Shown here one piece after another: positions 36,893 through 45,071 of a stretch of DNA of 64,000 bases. How positions within the stretch are numbered: the stretch's first letter is position 1; each line of letters begins with the position of its first letter. The DNA is taken from the NCBI RefSeq assembly GCF_018326265.1, contig NZ_AP023360.1:6047501-6111500 (forward strand). Direction: 5' to 3'. This DNA is from Catellatospora sp. IY07-71 (GTDB taxonomy: Bacteria; Actinomycetota; Actinomycetes; Mycobacteriales; Micromonosporaceae). A model generated the notes under the pieces. That model was not told the origin of the DNA. It ran no database searches and saw nothing but the letters and a program-made list of their open reading frames with translations. Position numbers and translations under genes: made by a program.

Positions 36893-37720
36893 CTATGACG
36901 TGGCGCAGTTGCCCGACGGGAGGGAGGGCGTCACGGCATCAGCCAGTGGACGACCTGCCTGTGCCGCTTCTCGGCTCGTCAAGCGGTTGCCGTAGTCACG
37001 CCCCCGGCTTGTCTCCCGCAGACCGGTGTTGACCAGCATCGCCACTCCGACGGCGATGGCCGCCACCCCCGTGCCGACGGTCGTCACCCCGACCAGCACC
37101 TCACCACCCACCAGCAGCGCCGCCCCGAAGGCGATTGCCGCCGCCCCCATGCCTGTGGTCGCCATCCCGGCCAGCACATCACTGTCCACCACCCATGCCA
37201 CCCCGATGCCGGCAGTCGTCACCCCAACCCCGATGGTCGCCACCCCGATCAGCACATCGCCGTCTGCCACCCACACCATCCCCAGGACGATGCCCGCCAC
37301 CCCAACCCCGATGACCATTGCTCCGCAAAGGGCGCCGATCACCGCGCTGGCGCTGGTCAAGATCAGGGTCGCGGCGACGGTCGCGGCGACGGCCAGCAGC
37401 GTCGCGTACAAGGCGACGGTGCGGGAGTCGGCTGCGGCGGCGGTGATCGTGGCGGCCAGCGCGACGGCGGCCAGGGTGCGGGCGGCGTAGACCACCCGGC
37501 GTTGCCTCGGCTCGTGGGCGGCCGGGTCCCGCAGCCACAGGACGGTGAAGACCAGCGCCACGACTGCGGCGACGACAGTCAGGACCCGAATGCCGCTGAT
37601 GTCGCTGGCGATGCTGAGCGCCAATCCGGCAGTCGCGCCGCTGAGACCGGACGCGATCCGGACCCGCCAGTCGGTACGCGGTCGTATCGGTGCCGTTGTA
37701 AGAGGTCCAGGCTGCCCCAT
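36893..37720 (-). CDS. Membrane protein with three 26-residue tandem repeats
   Basis: The 275-residue protein read from ATG 37720 has two N-terminal helices, two or three more at about 85-145 and then a glycine/alanine/valine-rich region in which the unit DVLxGxATxGxGxxxxxxGxAxLV recurs three times at exact 26-residue spacing (see the repeat entry). Each unit is long enough for one helix with small-residue faces. A polar tail (TSRGRDYGNRLTSREAAQ) follows. I do not recognise the family. A TTG start at 37756 is possible but less likely. Confidence 0.55.
   Translation of the reverse strand: MGQPGPLTTAPIRPRTDWRVRIASGLSGATAGLALSIASDISGIRVLTVVAAVVALVFTVLWLRDPAAHEPRQRRVVYAARTLAAVALAATITAAAADSRTVALYATLLAVAATVAATLILTSASAVIGALCGAMVIGVGVAGIVLGMVWVADGDVLIGVATIGVGVTTAGIGVAWVVDSDVLAGMATTGMGAAAIAFGAALLVGGEVLVGVTTVGTGVAAIAVGVAMLVNTGLRETSRGRDYGNRLTSREAAQAGRPLADAVTPSLPSGNCATS
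37025..37258 (-). repeat. Three 78-bp coding repeats (26-residue units)
   Basis: Units of 78 bp at about 37181-37258, 37103-37180 and 37025-37102 encode DVLIGVATIGVGVTT..., DVLAGMATTGMGAAA... and EVLVGVTTVGTGVAA.... A weaker fourth unit (MVIGVGVAGIVLGMVWVADG) precedes them. Confidence 0.65.
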
Positions 37721-37964
37721 CCGCACAGGATGTCGATGCGCCGCCACCCCAATCAATACACCTGGTGTCGGGAATCTGTGTCCGGAAACCCGCCTGGCCC
37801 GCCGACCGGACGGGTACGAGCACTTCGCCTTGTAGACGGTGCGCCGTCAAGCCGGCCTTGACGGCGCATCTGCTCTTCAGAAATCACTCGTGCGTGGTCG
37901 AGTGGAGTGCTCTCCTCGGCAGGGCACGCTTCAGACCGTCCCGAGGTTCTCGGTCGGTCATCTT

Positions 37965-38178
37965 CGCCAGGGTCAGCATCGCCCAGCGGGCCGCCACCAC
38001 CAGCGCCGACCTGATCGACCTGACCCTCGCCGAAGCCAGACACCTGATCGACACCGTCCTGCCCACTGCCGCGAGCCTGGCGGTCGTGCTCGCCTGGTCG
38101 CATTGGCGACGTCAACACCAAGCGGGCGCCAAGCGACGCCATTACAGGCGACGCGGCGAATCCGTTACCAGCGGATAG
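37965..38178 (+). pseudogene. Transposase C-terminal scar (WRRxHQ type)
   Basis: VSIAQRAATTSADLIDLTLAEARHLI..LAWSHWRRQHQAGAKRRHYRRRG has the LTLAEARrLl ... WsrWRRrHQarAr..HYrRR ending common to actinobacterial IS701-like/IS4-like transposases. Nothing of the catalytic domain is left in any frame upstream. Confidence 0.6.
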
Positions 38179-38190
38179 CCGACACGCCGC

Positions 38191-38640
38191 CTACACGGAT
38201 GGAAGGTCGGCGTGACTCGCTGGTCCAGGCTGAGCGGCGGCGACCGCCTCCGTGGCGTGCAGGCGGTCCAGGACGGCGTCGATCAGGGCCCAACCGTCGA
38301 ACTCGGCGCGGCCAGGAGCACCGGCCTGCCAGCCGCGGCTGAGCGCCTCGTCGAGCAGCGCGCGCACCACGCCCGGCCGGTTGAGGTTCAGGTACTCGTC
38401 ACCGCGTATCACCGCGCCAGCGTGCAGAATGCCGTCAGACACCAGACGTCCCGGGCCGCTCGCGAAGACAACGTCCAGGCGGCCGGGCGCGCCGTCGCGC
38501 CGTATCGTGACGTGCTCAGCGCAGTCGTGGTAACGCGGTTTGCCGTCGACGCCGTGATCAGCATGGTGGCTGTGGGAACCAGCCCAGCGGTACGTCGTCT
38601 GACCGACGACCAGTGCCCGTGCGCCCTTGCGATGTCCCAC
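38191..38640 (-). CDS. Hypothetical protein
   Basis: The 149-residue product is read from GTG 38640 (VGHRKGARALVVGQTTYRW). VVGQTTYRWAGSH, RLDVVFASGPGRLVSDGILHAGAVIRGDEYLNLNRPGVVRALLDEALSRGW.P-like (GWQAGAPGRAEFDGWALIDAVL) follow. The pattern (YrW ... G..l......viTP..Vr.li..Al..GW.p) belongs to a family of short actinobacterial proteins of unknown function that I cannot name. The frame extends upstream to 38862 but without matching character. No signal or membrane segment. Confidence 0.55.
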   Translation of the reverse strand: MGHRKGARALVVGQTTYRWAGSHSHHADHGVDGKPRYHDCAEHVTIRRDGAPGRLDVVFASGPGRLVSDGILHAGAVIRGDEYLNLNRPGVVRALLDEALSRGWQAGAPGRAEFDGWALIDAVLDRLHATEAVAAAQPGPASHADLPSV

Positions 38641-38949
38641 CCGGGCAGCGTACCCACGCAACCGGAGCAGCGCCTGCCCTCCTGCCGAGACTCGATGGCG
38701 CGCCCCAATCGAATCCACGAAGGTGTCCAGCGTCGCACGCAAACAAACGCCCCACAGCAGCCGAAGTGCCCGATAGTTCCGCTGACGGACAGGGCGCTGG
38801 CAGATCTGCCCGGTCAGAAGCGTTCTCTGCGACGATCGTCGCCGTGCCGGCCGGGCTGCCATACGACCCGGTCAGACCGCAGGCCGGTCCCAGGCGAGGT
38901 CGCCGTCCGGGGATGGGTCCGCGTCGGTTGCCCGGTAGTACCGCTCGGC

Positions 38950-38989
38950 AGGGGGCGTCTGGTCCGCGTCCGCGGACCAGACGCCCCCT
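38950..38989 (-). terminator. 19-bp perfect hairpin after the SGNH gene
   Basis: AGGGGGCGTCTGGTCCGCG (38950-38968), two-base loop TC, exact complement at 38971-38989. It begins 10 bases past the SGNH stop on the minus strand and faces the 38191-38640 gene region. Strong terminator. Confidence 0.85.
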
Positions 38990-38999
38990 CCCCGCCGCC

Positions 39000-39794
39000 C
39001 TATCCGGTGACGCTGTTCAGCGCGGGGAGGTAACCGGAGGAGTGACCGCTGGAGTTCGGGTGGTACGACTCGGTGACGGGCAGAGTGGTCCCGTTTATCC
39101 ACGGTGTCGCACCGCAGACGCCGTGCCCGGCGAACCGGCCCCGCACGTCGACATAGGTGAACCCGGCGACGCCTGCGCGAGCCGAGATGACTGCGGACAT
39201 GGTGTCGGAGCCGCCGTTGAGCAGCTGGCGCTTGTACTCGCCGATGCTGCCGAACCCGCAGCTGCCCAGCTCGAACAGGCGCGGGTAGCCGAGCACGACC
39301 ACCCGGGCGCCGGGTGCGCGGCTGCGGATCGCACGGTAGGTCTCGTCGAGCCGACCGGGCAGGGTGTTGTTCATGTAGGACTTCGCGTTGCTGACCGCGG
39401 TGGCGCAGTCGGCGTCGCTCTGCAGCCGACAGTTGGTGATGACGTCGGCGAAGCCCGCGTCGTTGCCGCCGACCGAGATGGTGACCAGGTCGGTGCCGGA
39501 GTCGAGCGCGCCGAGCTGCCCGCTGAGGACCTCGCGGGTGGTGGCGCCGGAGCAGGCCACGAACCGGAAGCTGGCGACAGCGTGGCCGTTGGCCCACAGC
39601 TGCGGGTAGGCACGCGGGCCGCGCTTGCAGCTGCCGCTGGCGCTGTCGTAGTTGTTGGTACCGACGCCGGAGGAGTACGAGTCGCCCAGCGCGGCGTAGT
39701 CGGTGCCGGCGGCCGACGCGGGCGTGGCGGGTGAGAGCGCGAGCATCGCGCCTGCGGCCAGACCGGCGAGGAGGGGACGGAGCCGGTGGTGCAT
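39000..39794 (-). CDS. Secreted SGNH hydrolase (lipase/esterase)
   Basis: The 264-residue preprotein has GGAGG 7 bases before the ATG and a signal peptide ending near PASAAG (about 29). Block I YAALGDSYSSGVG carries the catalytic serine, block III VGGNDAGFAD the Gly/Asn oxyanion residues, and SYHPNSSGH the Asp/His region, as in Streptomyces SCO1725-like lipases; paired Cys indicate an extracytoplasmic fold. A degenerate copy of the LacI operator lies 150 bases upstream, so its expression may follow the adjacent sugar genes. Confidence 0.93.
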   Translation of the reverse strand: MHHRLRPLLAGLAAGAMLALSPATPASAAGTDYAALGDSYSSGVGTNNYDSASGSCKRGPRAYPQLWANGHAVASFRFVACSGATTREVLSGQLGALDSGTDLVTISVGGNDAGFADVITNCRLQSDADCATAVSNAKSYMNNTLPGRLDETYRAIRSRAPGARVVVLGYPRLFELGSCGFGSIGEYKRQLLNGGSDTMSAVISARAGVAGFTYVDVRGRFAGHGVCGATPWINGTTLPVTESYHPNSSGHSSGYLPALNSVTG

Positions 39795-39823
39795 TCAGGG
39801 CCTCCAATGTTGGGGGCCCGTTT

Positions 39824-39841
39824 GGTAACACGCTTGTTACC
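39824..39841. promoter_or_regulatory. Palindrome GGTAACA-n4-TGTTACC
   Basis: A perfect 7-4-7 inverted repeat 30 bases upstream of the SGNH start, of operator size and different from the LacI motif. The binding protein is unknown. Confidence 0.55.
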
Positions 39842-39944
39842 GGCCGGTACAGGTTGGATGCTCGCGTTTGCCGGATCGCGCACATCTGCACAGGACACTC
39901 TTGCGCCCGTGTTGCACTGCGAGAGAACATGTTCGGTTCCGCCA

Positions 39945-39962
39945 TGTGTGCACGAGCACAGT
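39945..39962. promoter_or_regulatory. LacI operator-like site 3 (degenerate)
   Basis: TGTGTGCACGAGCACAGT matches operator 2 (41140-41157) at 16 of 18 bases; only the last two differ. Upstream of SGNH and just downstream of the LacI gene. Confidence 0.55.
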
Positions 39963-40022
39963 TCGCGGATTCCACCACGCTTCAACGACTGTCGCGAAGC
40001 GGCCTGTCTGGACATCAGGCGG

Positions 40023-41042
40023 TCAGGCCGACTGCCGCCAGACGACCGGCGAGGGCAGCAACACGCTGTGCGGCACGTCCGCATCGCCGAGGATCTGGCG
40101 GTGCACGAGCTCGGCGGCGTTTCGGCCGAGCTCGCGGGCCGGCTGGTGGACGGTCGACAGCGGCGGCTGGGTGCGCGCCGCCCACGAGCTGTCGTCGAAG
40201 CCGACCACGCCGACGTCGCCCGGCACCTCGCGGCCCGCCTCCCGGAGAACCTGCATCGCCCCGGCCGCGACCGCGTCGGACGCGGCGAACACGCCGTCGA
40301 CGGCGGGTTCGCGGCGCAACAGCTCCCGCATGCCGTTGACGCCGCTCGCGTAGTCGTAGTGCGGCACCTCGGCGACCAACTCGGGGGCGAACAGGTCGCC
40401 GAGCGCGTCGCGGAATCCGCTGAGGCGGTCGGCACCGGAGTCGCGGTTGAGCGCGGGGGCGATCATGCCGATGCGGCGGCGGCCGGTGGCCATCAGGCGC
40501 CGGGTGATCTCCCCAGCGGAGCCGGCGTTGTCGATGCCGACGAACGGTATGGCATTGGCCAGGTCGGGCGGGTGCCCGACGTACACCGCGGGCAGGCCGA
40601 TCTGCCCGATGAGCTTGGTGATCGGGTCGTAGGCGCGCGCGGAGACGATGATCGCGCCGTCGACGAAGCCGCCGCTGAGGTAGCGGGCGACGCGCTCGGT
40701 GTCGCGGTCGGAGTCGATGACGAGGCTGACCATCTGGTATCCGGCCAGCGACAGCGCCGCGTTGGCGCCGAGCATGATGGCCCCGATGTTGGGGTCCTCC
40801 AGCAGCACGGTGTGCGGCTCCAGGGCGAGGAACCCGACGGCCTCGGACCGGCGGCGTTTGAGGTTGCGGGCCGCGGTGTTCGGGACGTAGCCGACCTCGG
40901 CGATGGCGGCCTCGATCGCGGCGCGGGCGTCGGGTGAGACATATCCGCCGTTGAGCACGCGGTTCACCGTGCCGCGGGACACCCCCGCGGCTGCGGCGAT
41001 GTCCTTCACGGTGGATCGCCGGGGCGCACCGGAGCTGGTCAC
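40023..41042 (-). CDS. LacI-family transcriptional regulator
   Basis: The 339-residue regulator is read from GTG 41042. STVKDIAAAAGVSRGTVNRVLNGG is the LacI helix-turn-helix and NTAARNLKRRRSEAVGFLA the hinge; the rest is a periplasmic-binding-protein-like ligand domain (GAIIVSARAYDP, VGIDNAGSAGEITRRLMATGRRRIGMI, DGVFAASDAVAAGAMQVLREAG, VGFDDSSWAARTQPPLSTV). It is divergent from the GH42 operon over two near-identical 18-bp operators. Presumably repressed expression is released by galactose or a beta-galactoside. Confidence 0.95.
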   Translation of the reverse strand: MTSSGAPRRSTVKDIAAAAGVSRGTVNRVLNGGYVSPDARAAIEAAIAEVGYVPNTAARNLKRRRSEAVGFLALEPHTVLLEDPNIGAIMLGANAALSLAGYQMVSLVIDSDRDTERVARYLSGGFVDGAIIVSARAYDPITKLIGQIGLPAVYVGHPPDLANAIPFVGIDNAGSAGEITRRLMATGRRRIGMIAPALNRDSGADRLSGFRDALGDLFAPELVAEVPHYDYASGVNGMRELLRREPAVDGVFAASDAVAAGAMQVLREAGREVPGDVGVVGFDDSSWAARTQPPLSTVHQPARELGRNAAELVHRQILGDADVPHSVLLPSPVVWRQSA

Positions 41043-41064
41043 GCCGCCACTGTAAACGACGCTA

Positions 41065-41093
41065 TTGACGCCACCCAGGGCCGTGGCTAGCGT
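41065..41093 (+). promoter_or_regulatory. Sigma-70-type promoter of the GH42/ABC operon
   Basis: TTGACG (41065-41070) and TAGCGT (41088-41093) are separated by 17 bp. The next base pair begins operator 1, so bound LacI would cover the transcription start. Prediction from spacing only. Confidence 0.55.
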
Positions 41094-41110
41094 GTGTGCT
41101 CGTTCACACA
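41093..41110. promoter_or_regulatory. LacI operator 1
   Basis: TGTGTGCTCGTTCACACA: arms TGTGTG/CACACA with 6-base centre. Almost the reverse complement of operator 2. Confidence 0.75.
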
Positions 41111-41139
41111 TTCGCCGTCCAGGCGTCACCGCGGCCCGA

Positions 41140-41157
41140 TGTGTGCACGAGCACACA
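41140..41157. promoter_or_regulatory. LacI operator 2
   Basis: TGTGTGCACGAGCACACA, 47 bp downstream of operator 1 and 36 bases before the GH42 start; the pair could be bridged by a LacI tetramer or dimers. Confidence 0.75.
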
Positions 41158-41192
41158 CGCTCTACCTGGGCAAACGCACAGAGGAAAGGTCC

Positions 41193-43217
41193 ATGCCGAA
41201 CCAGACACCAGGTCACGGTCACCCCGCGCTGCCGTCCCCCGGCATCACGCTGGGCTGCGACTACAACTTCGAGCAGTGGCCCGAGGCCGTCTGGCACGAG
41301 GACATGGCTTTGATGCGTGCCGCCGGCATCGACCTGGTCGCCGTCAACATCTTCGGCTGGTCCAGCATCGAGCCGCAGCCGGGCCGGTACGACTTCGCCG
41401 CCCTCGACAAGATCATGGAACTGCTGCACGCCAACGGCATCCGGGTCAACCTCGGCACCGGCACCGCCTCACCACCGCCCTGGCTCACCCACCGCCACCC
41501 CGAGGTCCTGCCCGTCGCGGCGGACGGCACGACCCGGTTCCCCGGCGGCAGGCAGGCCTGGTGCCCCAGCTCGCCGGTCTTCCGCGAGCACGCTCTCGCC
41601 CTGGTCGAGCAGGTCGCCAACCGCTACGGCGAGCACCCGGCGCTGGCGATGTGGCACGTGTCCAACGAACTCGGCTGCCACAACGCCCTGTGCTACGACG
41701 ACACCAGCGCCCAGGCCTTCCGGGACTGGCTCACCCGCCGCTACGGCGACCTCGACAGCCTCAACCAGGCGTGGGGCACCGCGTTCTGGAGCCAGCGCTA
41801 CGCCGCATGGGCCGAGATCCAGCCGCCTCGGCTCACGCTGTCCACCCGCAACCCCGCGCAGCTCGTCGACTTCCACCGGTTCAGCTCGGATGCGCTGCTG
41901 GAGTGCTACCTGGCCGAGGCGGACATCCTGCGCGGCCACTCCAGCGCGCCGGTCACCACGAACTTCATGGTCACCGCACACATCCGCAATCTCGACTACT
42001 GGAGGTGGGCACCGGCGATGGACGTCATCGCCAACGACCACTACCTCGACCATCGCCTGGGCGACCCCGCCGCCGAGCTGTCCTTCGCCGCCGACCTGAC
42101 CCGCGGCCTGGCCGCCGGGCGGCCGTGGATGCTCATGGAACAGTCCACCGGCGCGGTCAACTGGCAGCCGTACAACCTGCCCAAGGCACCCGGCCAGATG
42201 CTGCGCAACTCCCTGACCCACGTCGCGCGCGGCGCCGACGCCCTGTGCTTCTTCCAGTGGCGCGCCTCCGCGCAGGGCGCCGAGAAGTTCCACTCCGCGA
42301 TCGTGCCGCACGCCGGCACCCGAACCGCCGTATGGCGCGAGGTCCTCGAACTGTCCGCGGCCCTCGACCGGCTCGCCGAGGTCGCCGGCAGCACCGTCGA
42401 ATCCGACACCGCGCTGCTGTTCGACTGGGAGTCCTGGTGGGCCACCGACACCGAGGCCCGGCCCTCGCAGGGGGTGCGCTACCTCGACCAGGTCCACGCC
42501 GCCCACCGCGCGCTGCGCGAGCTGGGCGTCACCACCGACGTCGTCTCCCCCGCCGCCGACCTCAGCCGGTACCGCGTCGTGGTCGTGCCCTGCCTGCACA
42601 TGGTCCGTGACCGCGACGCGGCGGCGCTGGCCGGCTACGTCCGGGCCGGCGGCCACGCCGTGGTCACGTTCTACAGCGGCATCGTCGACGAGCACGACCG
42701 CATCCGGCTCGGCGGCTACCCCGGCGCGTTCCGCGACCTGCTCGGCGTCAGCGTCGAGGAGTTCGTGCCCCTACTGCCCGGCGACGAGACCATCCTCGAC
42801 AGCGGCGCCCGCGCCACCACCTGGGCCGAGCTGCTGCACACCACCACCGCCGAGGCCGTCGACCGGTACGCCGACGGTCCCCTGCCCGGCGTGCCCGCGG
42901 TGACCCGCAACCACCACGGAGCAGGCCAGGCCTGGTACGTCGCCACCGCGCTGGACCCGGCGGACCTGCGCGACGTGCTGCGCCGCGCCATCCGCGACGC
43001 GGGCGTCACCGCGTCGGGACCCGAGAGCGACGGCACCGTCGAGGTCGTCCACCGGCAGGGACCGCAGCACCGATACACGTTCGTCGTCAACCACGGCGGC
43101 AAGGACATCGAACACCCCATCACCGGCCACGAACTGGTCACCGGCGAACCCGCCGGCCCCCTTTTGCGGGTGCCCGCCGGCACGGTGCGCGTGGTCAGAC
43201 AGGAGCAGCCCGCATGA
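41193..43217 (+). CDS. Beta-galactosidase, GH42
   Basis: A 674-residue cytoplasmic glycosidase starting 3 bases after GAGGAAAGG. GITLGCDYNFEQWPEAVWHEDMALMRAAGIDLVAV is the family start; the acid/base Glu is in WHVSNELGC and the nucleophile Glu in WMLMEQSTGAVNWQPYN. The A-domain trimerisation region HVARGADALCFFQWRAS and the B/C domains follow. It hydrolyses terminal beta-galactose, usually from galacto-oligosaccharides or arabinogalactan fragments rather than lactose. First gene of a four-gene operon; ATGA overlap with the permease gene. Confidence 0.96.
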   Translation: MPNQTPGHGHPALPSPGITLGCDYNFEQWPEAVWHEDMALMRAAGIDLVAVNIFGWSSIEPQPGRYDFAALDKIMELLHANGIRVNLGTGTASPPPWLTHRHPEVLPVAADGTTRFPGGRQAWCPSSPVFREHALALVEQVANRYGEHPALAMWHVSNELGCHNALCYDDTSAQAFRDWLTRRYGDLDSLNQAWGTAFWSQRYAAWAEIQPPRLTLSTRNPAQLVDFHRFSSDALLECYLAEADILRGHSSAPVTTNFMVTAHIRNLDYWRWAPAMDVIANDHYLDHRLGDPAAELSFAADLTRGLAAGRPWMLMEQSTGAVNWQPYNLPKAPGQMLRNSLTHVARGADALCFFQWRASAQGAEKFHSAIVPHAGTRTAVWREVLELSAALDRLAEVAGSTVESDTALLFDWESWWATDTEARPSQGVRYLDQVHAAHRALRELGVTTDVVSPAADLSRYRVVVVPCLHMVRDRDAAALAGYVRAGGHAVVTFYSGIVDEHDRIRLGGYPGAFRDLLGVSVEEFVPLLPGDETILDSGARATTWAELLHTTTAEAVDRYADGPLPGVPAVTRNHHGAGQAWYVATALDPADLRDVLRRAIRDAGVTASGPESDGTVEVVHRQGPQHRYTFVVNHGGKDIEHPITGHELVTGEPAGPLLRVPAGTVRVVRQEQPA

Positions 43218-44149
43218 CGCAGCTCGCCACCACCCCCGCACCCCGGCTTCAGCAGGCGCCCCCGGACCGGACCGGCCGGCGCCGCCGGCACCGCTACACC
43301 CGGGCGGTCGCCGTGTTCGTGGTCCCCTTCGGCGTCCTGTTCCTGCTGTTCTACCTCGTCCCGATCGGGTACGCGATCGTGCAGTCGCTGTACGTCGTCA
43401 AACGCACCGGCACCTACGGCCCCGCCCAGGAGGTGTTCGGCGGCCTGGCCCAATACCAGCTCGTCTTCACCGACGGCCCGTTCTGGACGTCGGTGGCCCG
43501 GATGCTCCTCTACGGCGTGATCCAGGTCCCGATCATGCTCGGGCTCGCCCTGGCACTGGCCCTGCTGCTCGACTCGGGACTGGTCACCGGGCGGCGCTTC
43601 TTCCGGCTGGCGTTCTTCGTCCCCTACGCCGTGCCCGGCGTCGTCGCCGCGATCATGTGGGGCTTCCTCTACTCCCCCAACCTGTCGCCCCTCAAGCCGA
43701 TCACCAGCACCGTCGACCTGCTGTCGGCCGACACCGTGCTGTGGTCCATCGCCAACGTCGTCACCTGGGTCTACGTCGGCTACAACATGCTGATCATCTA
43801 CTCGGCGCTGATGTCGATCCCCACCGAGATGTACGAGGCCGCCCGCCTCGACGGCGCCGGCCGGCTGCGCATCGCCTGGTCCATCAAGATCCCCCTGGTG
43901 ATGCCCGCGATCGTGCTCACCACCGTCTTCTCGATCATCGGCACGCTGCAGCTGCTGTCCGAGCCGCAGGTGTTCCGCAGCTTCAGCTCCGCCGTGTCGA
44001 GCACCTACACCCCCAACATGACCGTCTTCTCGCTGTCGGCCGTCCCGAACTTCAACCTGGCCGCGGCCTTCTCCGTGGTGCTCGCCCTGACCACCTTCGT
44101 CCTCTCCTTCGCCTTCCTCAAGGCGACCCAGCGCAGGAGCCTGCCGTGA
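43214..44149 (+). CDS. Sugar ABC importer permease, MalF type
   Basis: The 311-residue membrane protein has six predicted helices (TRAVAVFVVPFGVLFLLFYLVPIGYAIV first) and the permease loop YEAARLDGAGRLRIAWSIKIPLV, the EAA motif that contacts the ATPase. Member of the CUT1 family. Overlaps GH42 by four bases and the next permease by four bases (GTGA). Confidence 0.95.
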   Translation: MTQLATTPAPRLQQAPPDRTGRRRRHRYTRAVAVFVVPFGVLFLLFYLVPIGYAIVQSLYVVKRTGTYGPAQEVFGGLAQYQLVFTDGPFWTSVARMLLYGVIQVPIMLGLALALALLLDSGLVTGRRFFRLAFFVPYAVPGVVAAIMWGFLYSPNLSPLKPITSTVDLLSADTVLWSIANVVTWVYVGYNMLIIYSALMSIPTEMYEAARLDGAGRLRIAWSIKIPLVMPAIVLTTVFSIIGTLQLLSEPQVFRSFSSAVSSTYTPNMTVFSLSAVPNFNLAAAFSVVLALTTFVLSFAFLKATQRRSLP

Positions 44150-45027
44150 CGACCCACCCGGCCACCCTCGCCGAAACGATCCGGCGCCGCGACCACAGCG
44201 CCCTGCCCCGCTCCGCGGCCATGCTGATCATGGGCGTCTGCACCGTCTACTTCCTGCTGCCGCTGTGGTGGCTGTTCGTCGGCGCCACCAAGAACCGCGA
44301 GCAGTTCACCGGGACCAGCCCGCTGTGGTTCGCCGACTTCCACCTGCTCGACAACATCCGCGAGCTGATCGCCTACCGCGACGGCGTGTTCCTGCAGTGG
44401 ACGCTCAACAGCCTCGCCTACACCGGCGGCGCCGCGCTGCTGGGCACCCTGCTCGCCGCCATGTGCGGCTACGCGCTGGCCAAGTACCGCTTCCCCGGCC
44501 GTGAGCTGATCTTCAACGTGGTGCTCAGCGGCGTTCTCGTGCCCGCCACGGCGCTGGCGCTGCCGCTGTTCCTGATCTTCAGCCAGTTCCAGGCCACCAA
44601 CACGTTCTGGGCGGTGTTCCTGCCCAGCCTCGTCAACCCGTTCGGGGTGTACCTGGCCCGCGTCTACGCCGCTGCCGGCGTGCCCGACGGGCTGCTGGAG
44701 GCCGCCCGGATCGACGGTGCCGGCGAGCTCCGCACGTTCTTCACGATCTCCGCCAGGCTCATGTCCCCGGCGCTCGTGACGATCTTCCTGTTCCACTTCG
44801 TCGCCGTCTGGAACAACTTCCTGCTCCCGCTGATCATGCTCAGCGACGAGCGGCTGTTCCCCCTCACGCTCGGCCTCTACTCCTGGAACACCCAGATCAC
44901 CCAGGTCCCCGAGCTGCGCGGCATGGTCATCGTCGGCTCGATGATCTCCATCGCTCCGCTCGCCGTCGCCTTCCTGATGCTCCAGCGGTTCTGGCGCACC
45001 GGGATCAGCACGGGAGCGGTCAAGTAA
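44146..45027 (+). CDS. Sugar ABC importer permease, MalG type
   Basis: The 293-residue permease is read from a GTG that overlaps the previous stop. Six helices and LEAARIDGAGELRTFFTISARLMSP, the second EAA motif. Together with the first permease it forms the membrane channel of a CUT1 importer; no ATPase gene is present in the window, so it likely uses the shared MsiK-type ATPase known in actinomycetes. Confidence 0.95.
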   Translation: MTTHPATLAETIRRRDHSALPRSAAMLIMGVCTVYFLLPLWWLFVGATKNREQFTGTSPLWFADFHLLDNIRELIAYRDGVFLQWTLNSLAYTGGAALLGTLLAAMCGYALAKYRFPGRELIFNVVLSGVLVPATALALPLFLIFSQFQATNTFWAVFLPSLVNPFGVYLARVYAAAGVPDGLLEAARIDGAGELRTFFTISARLMSPALVTIFLFHFVAVWNNFLLPLIMLSDERLFPLTLGLYSWNTQITQVPELRGMVIVGSMISIAPLAVAFLMLQRFWRTGISTGAVK

Positions 45028-45071
45028 CACCCTCTCCCCCGCAACACGTCCCCCACTGAAAGGCAGCCCTG

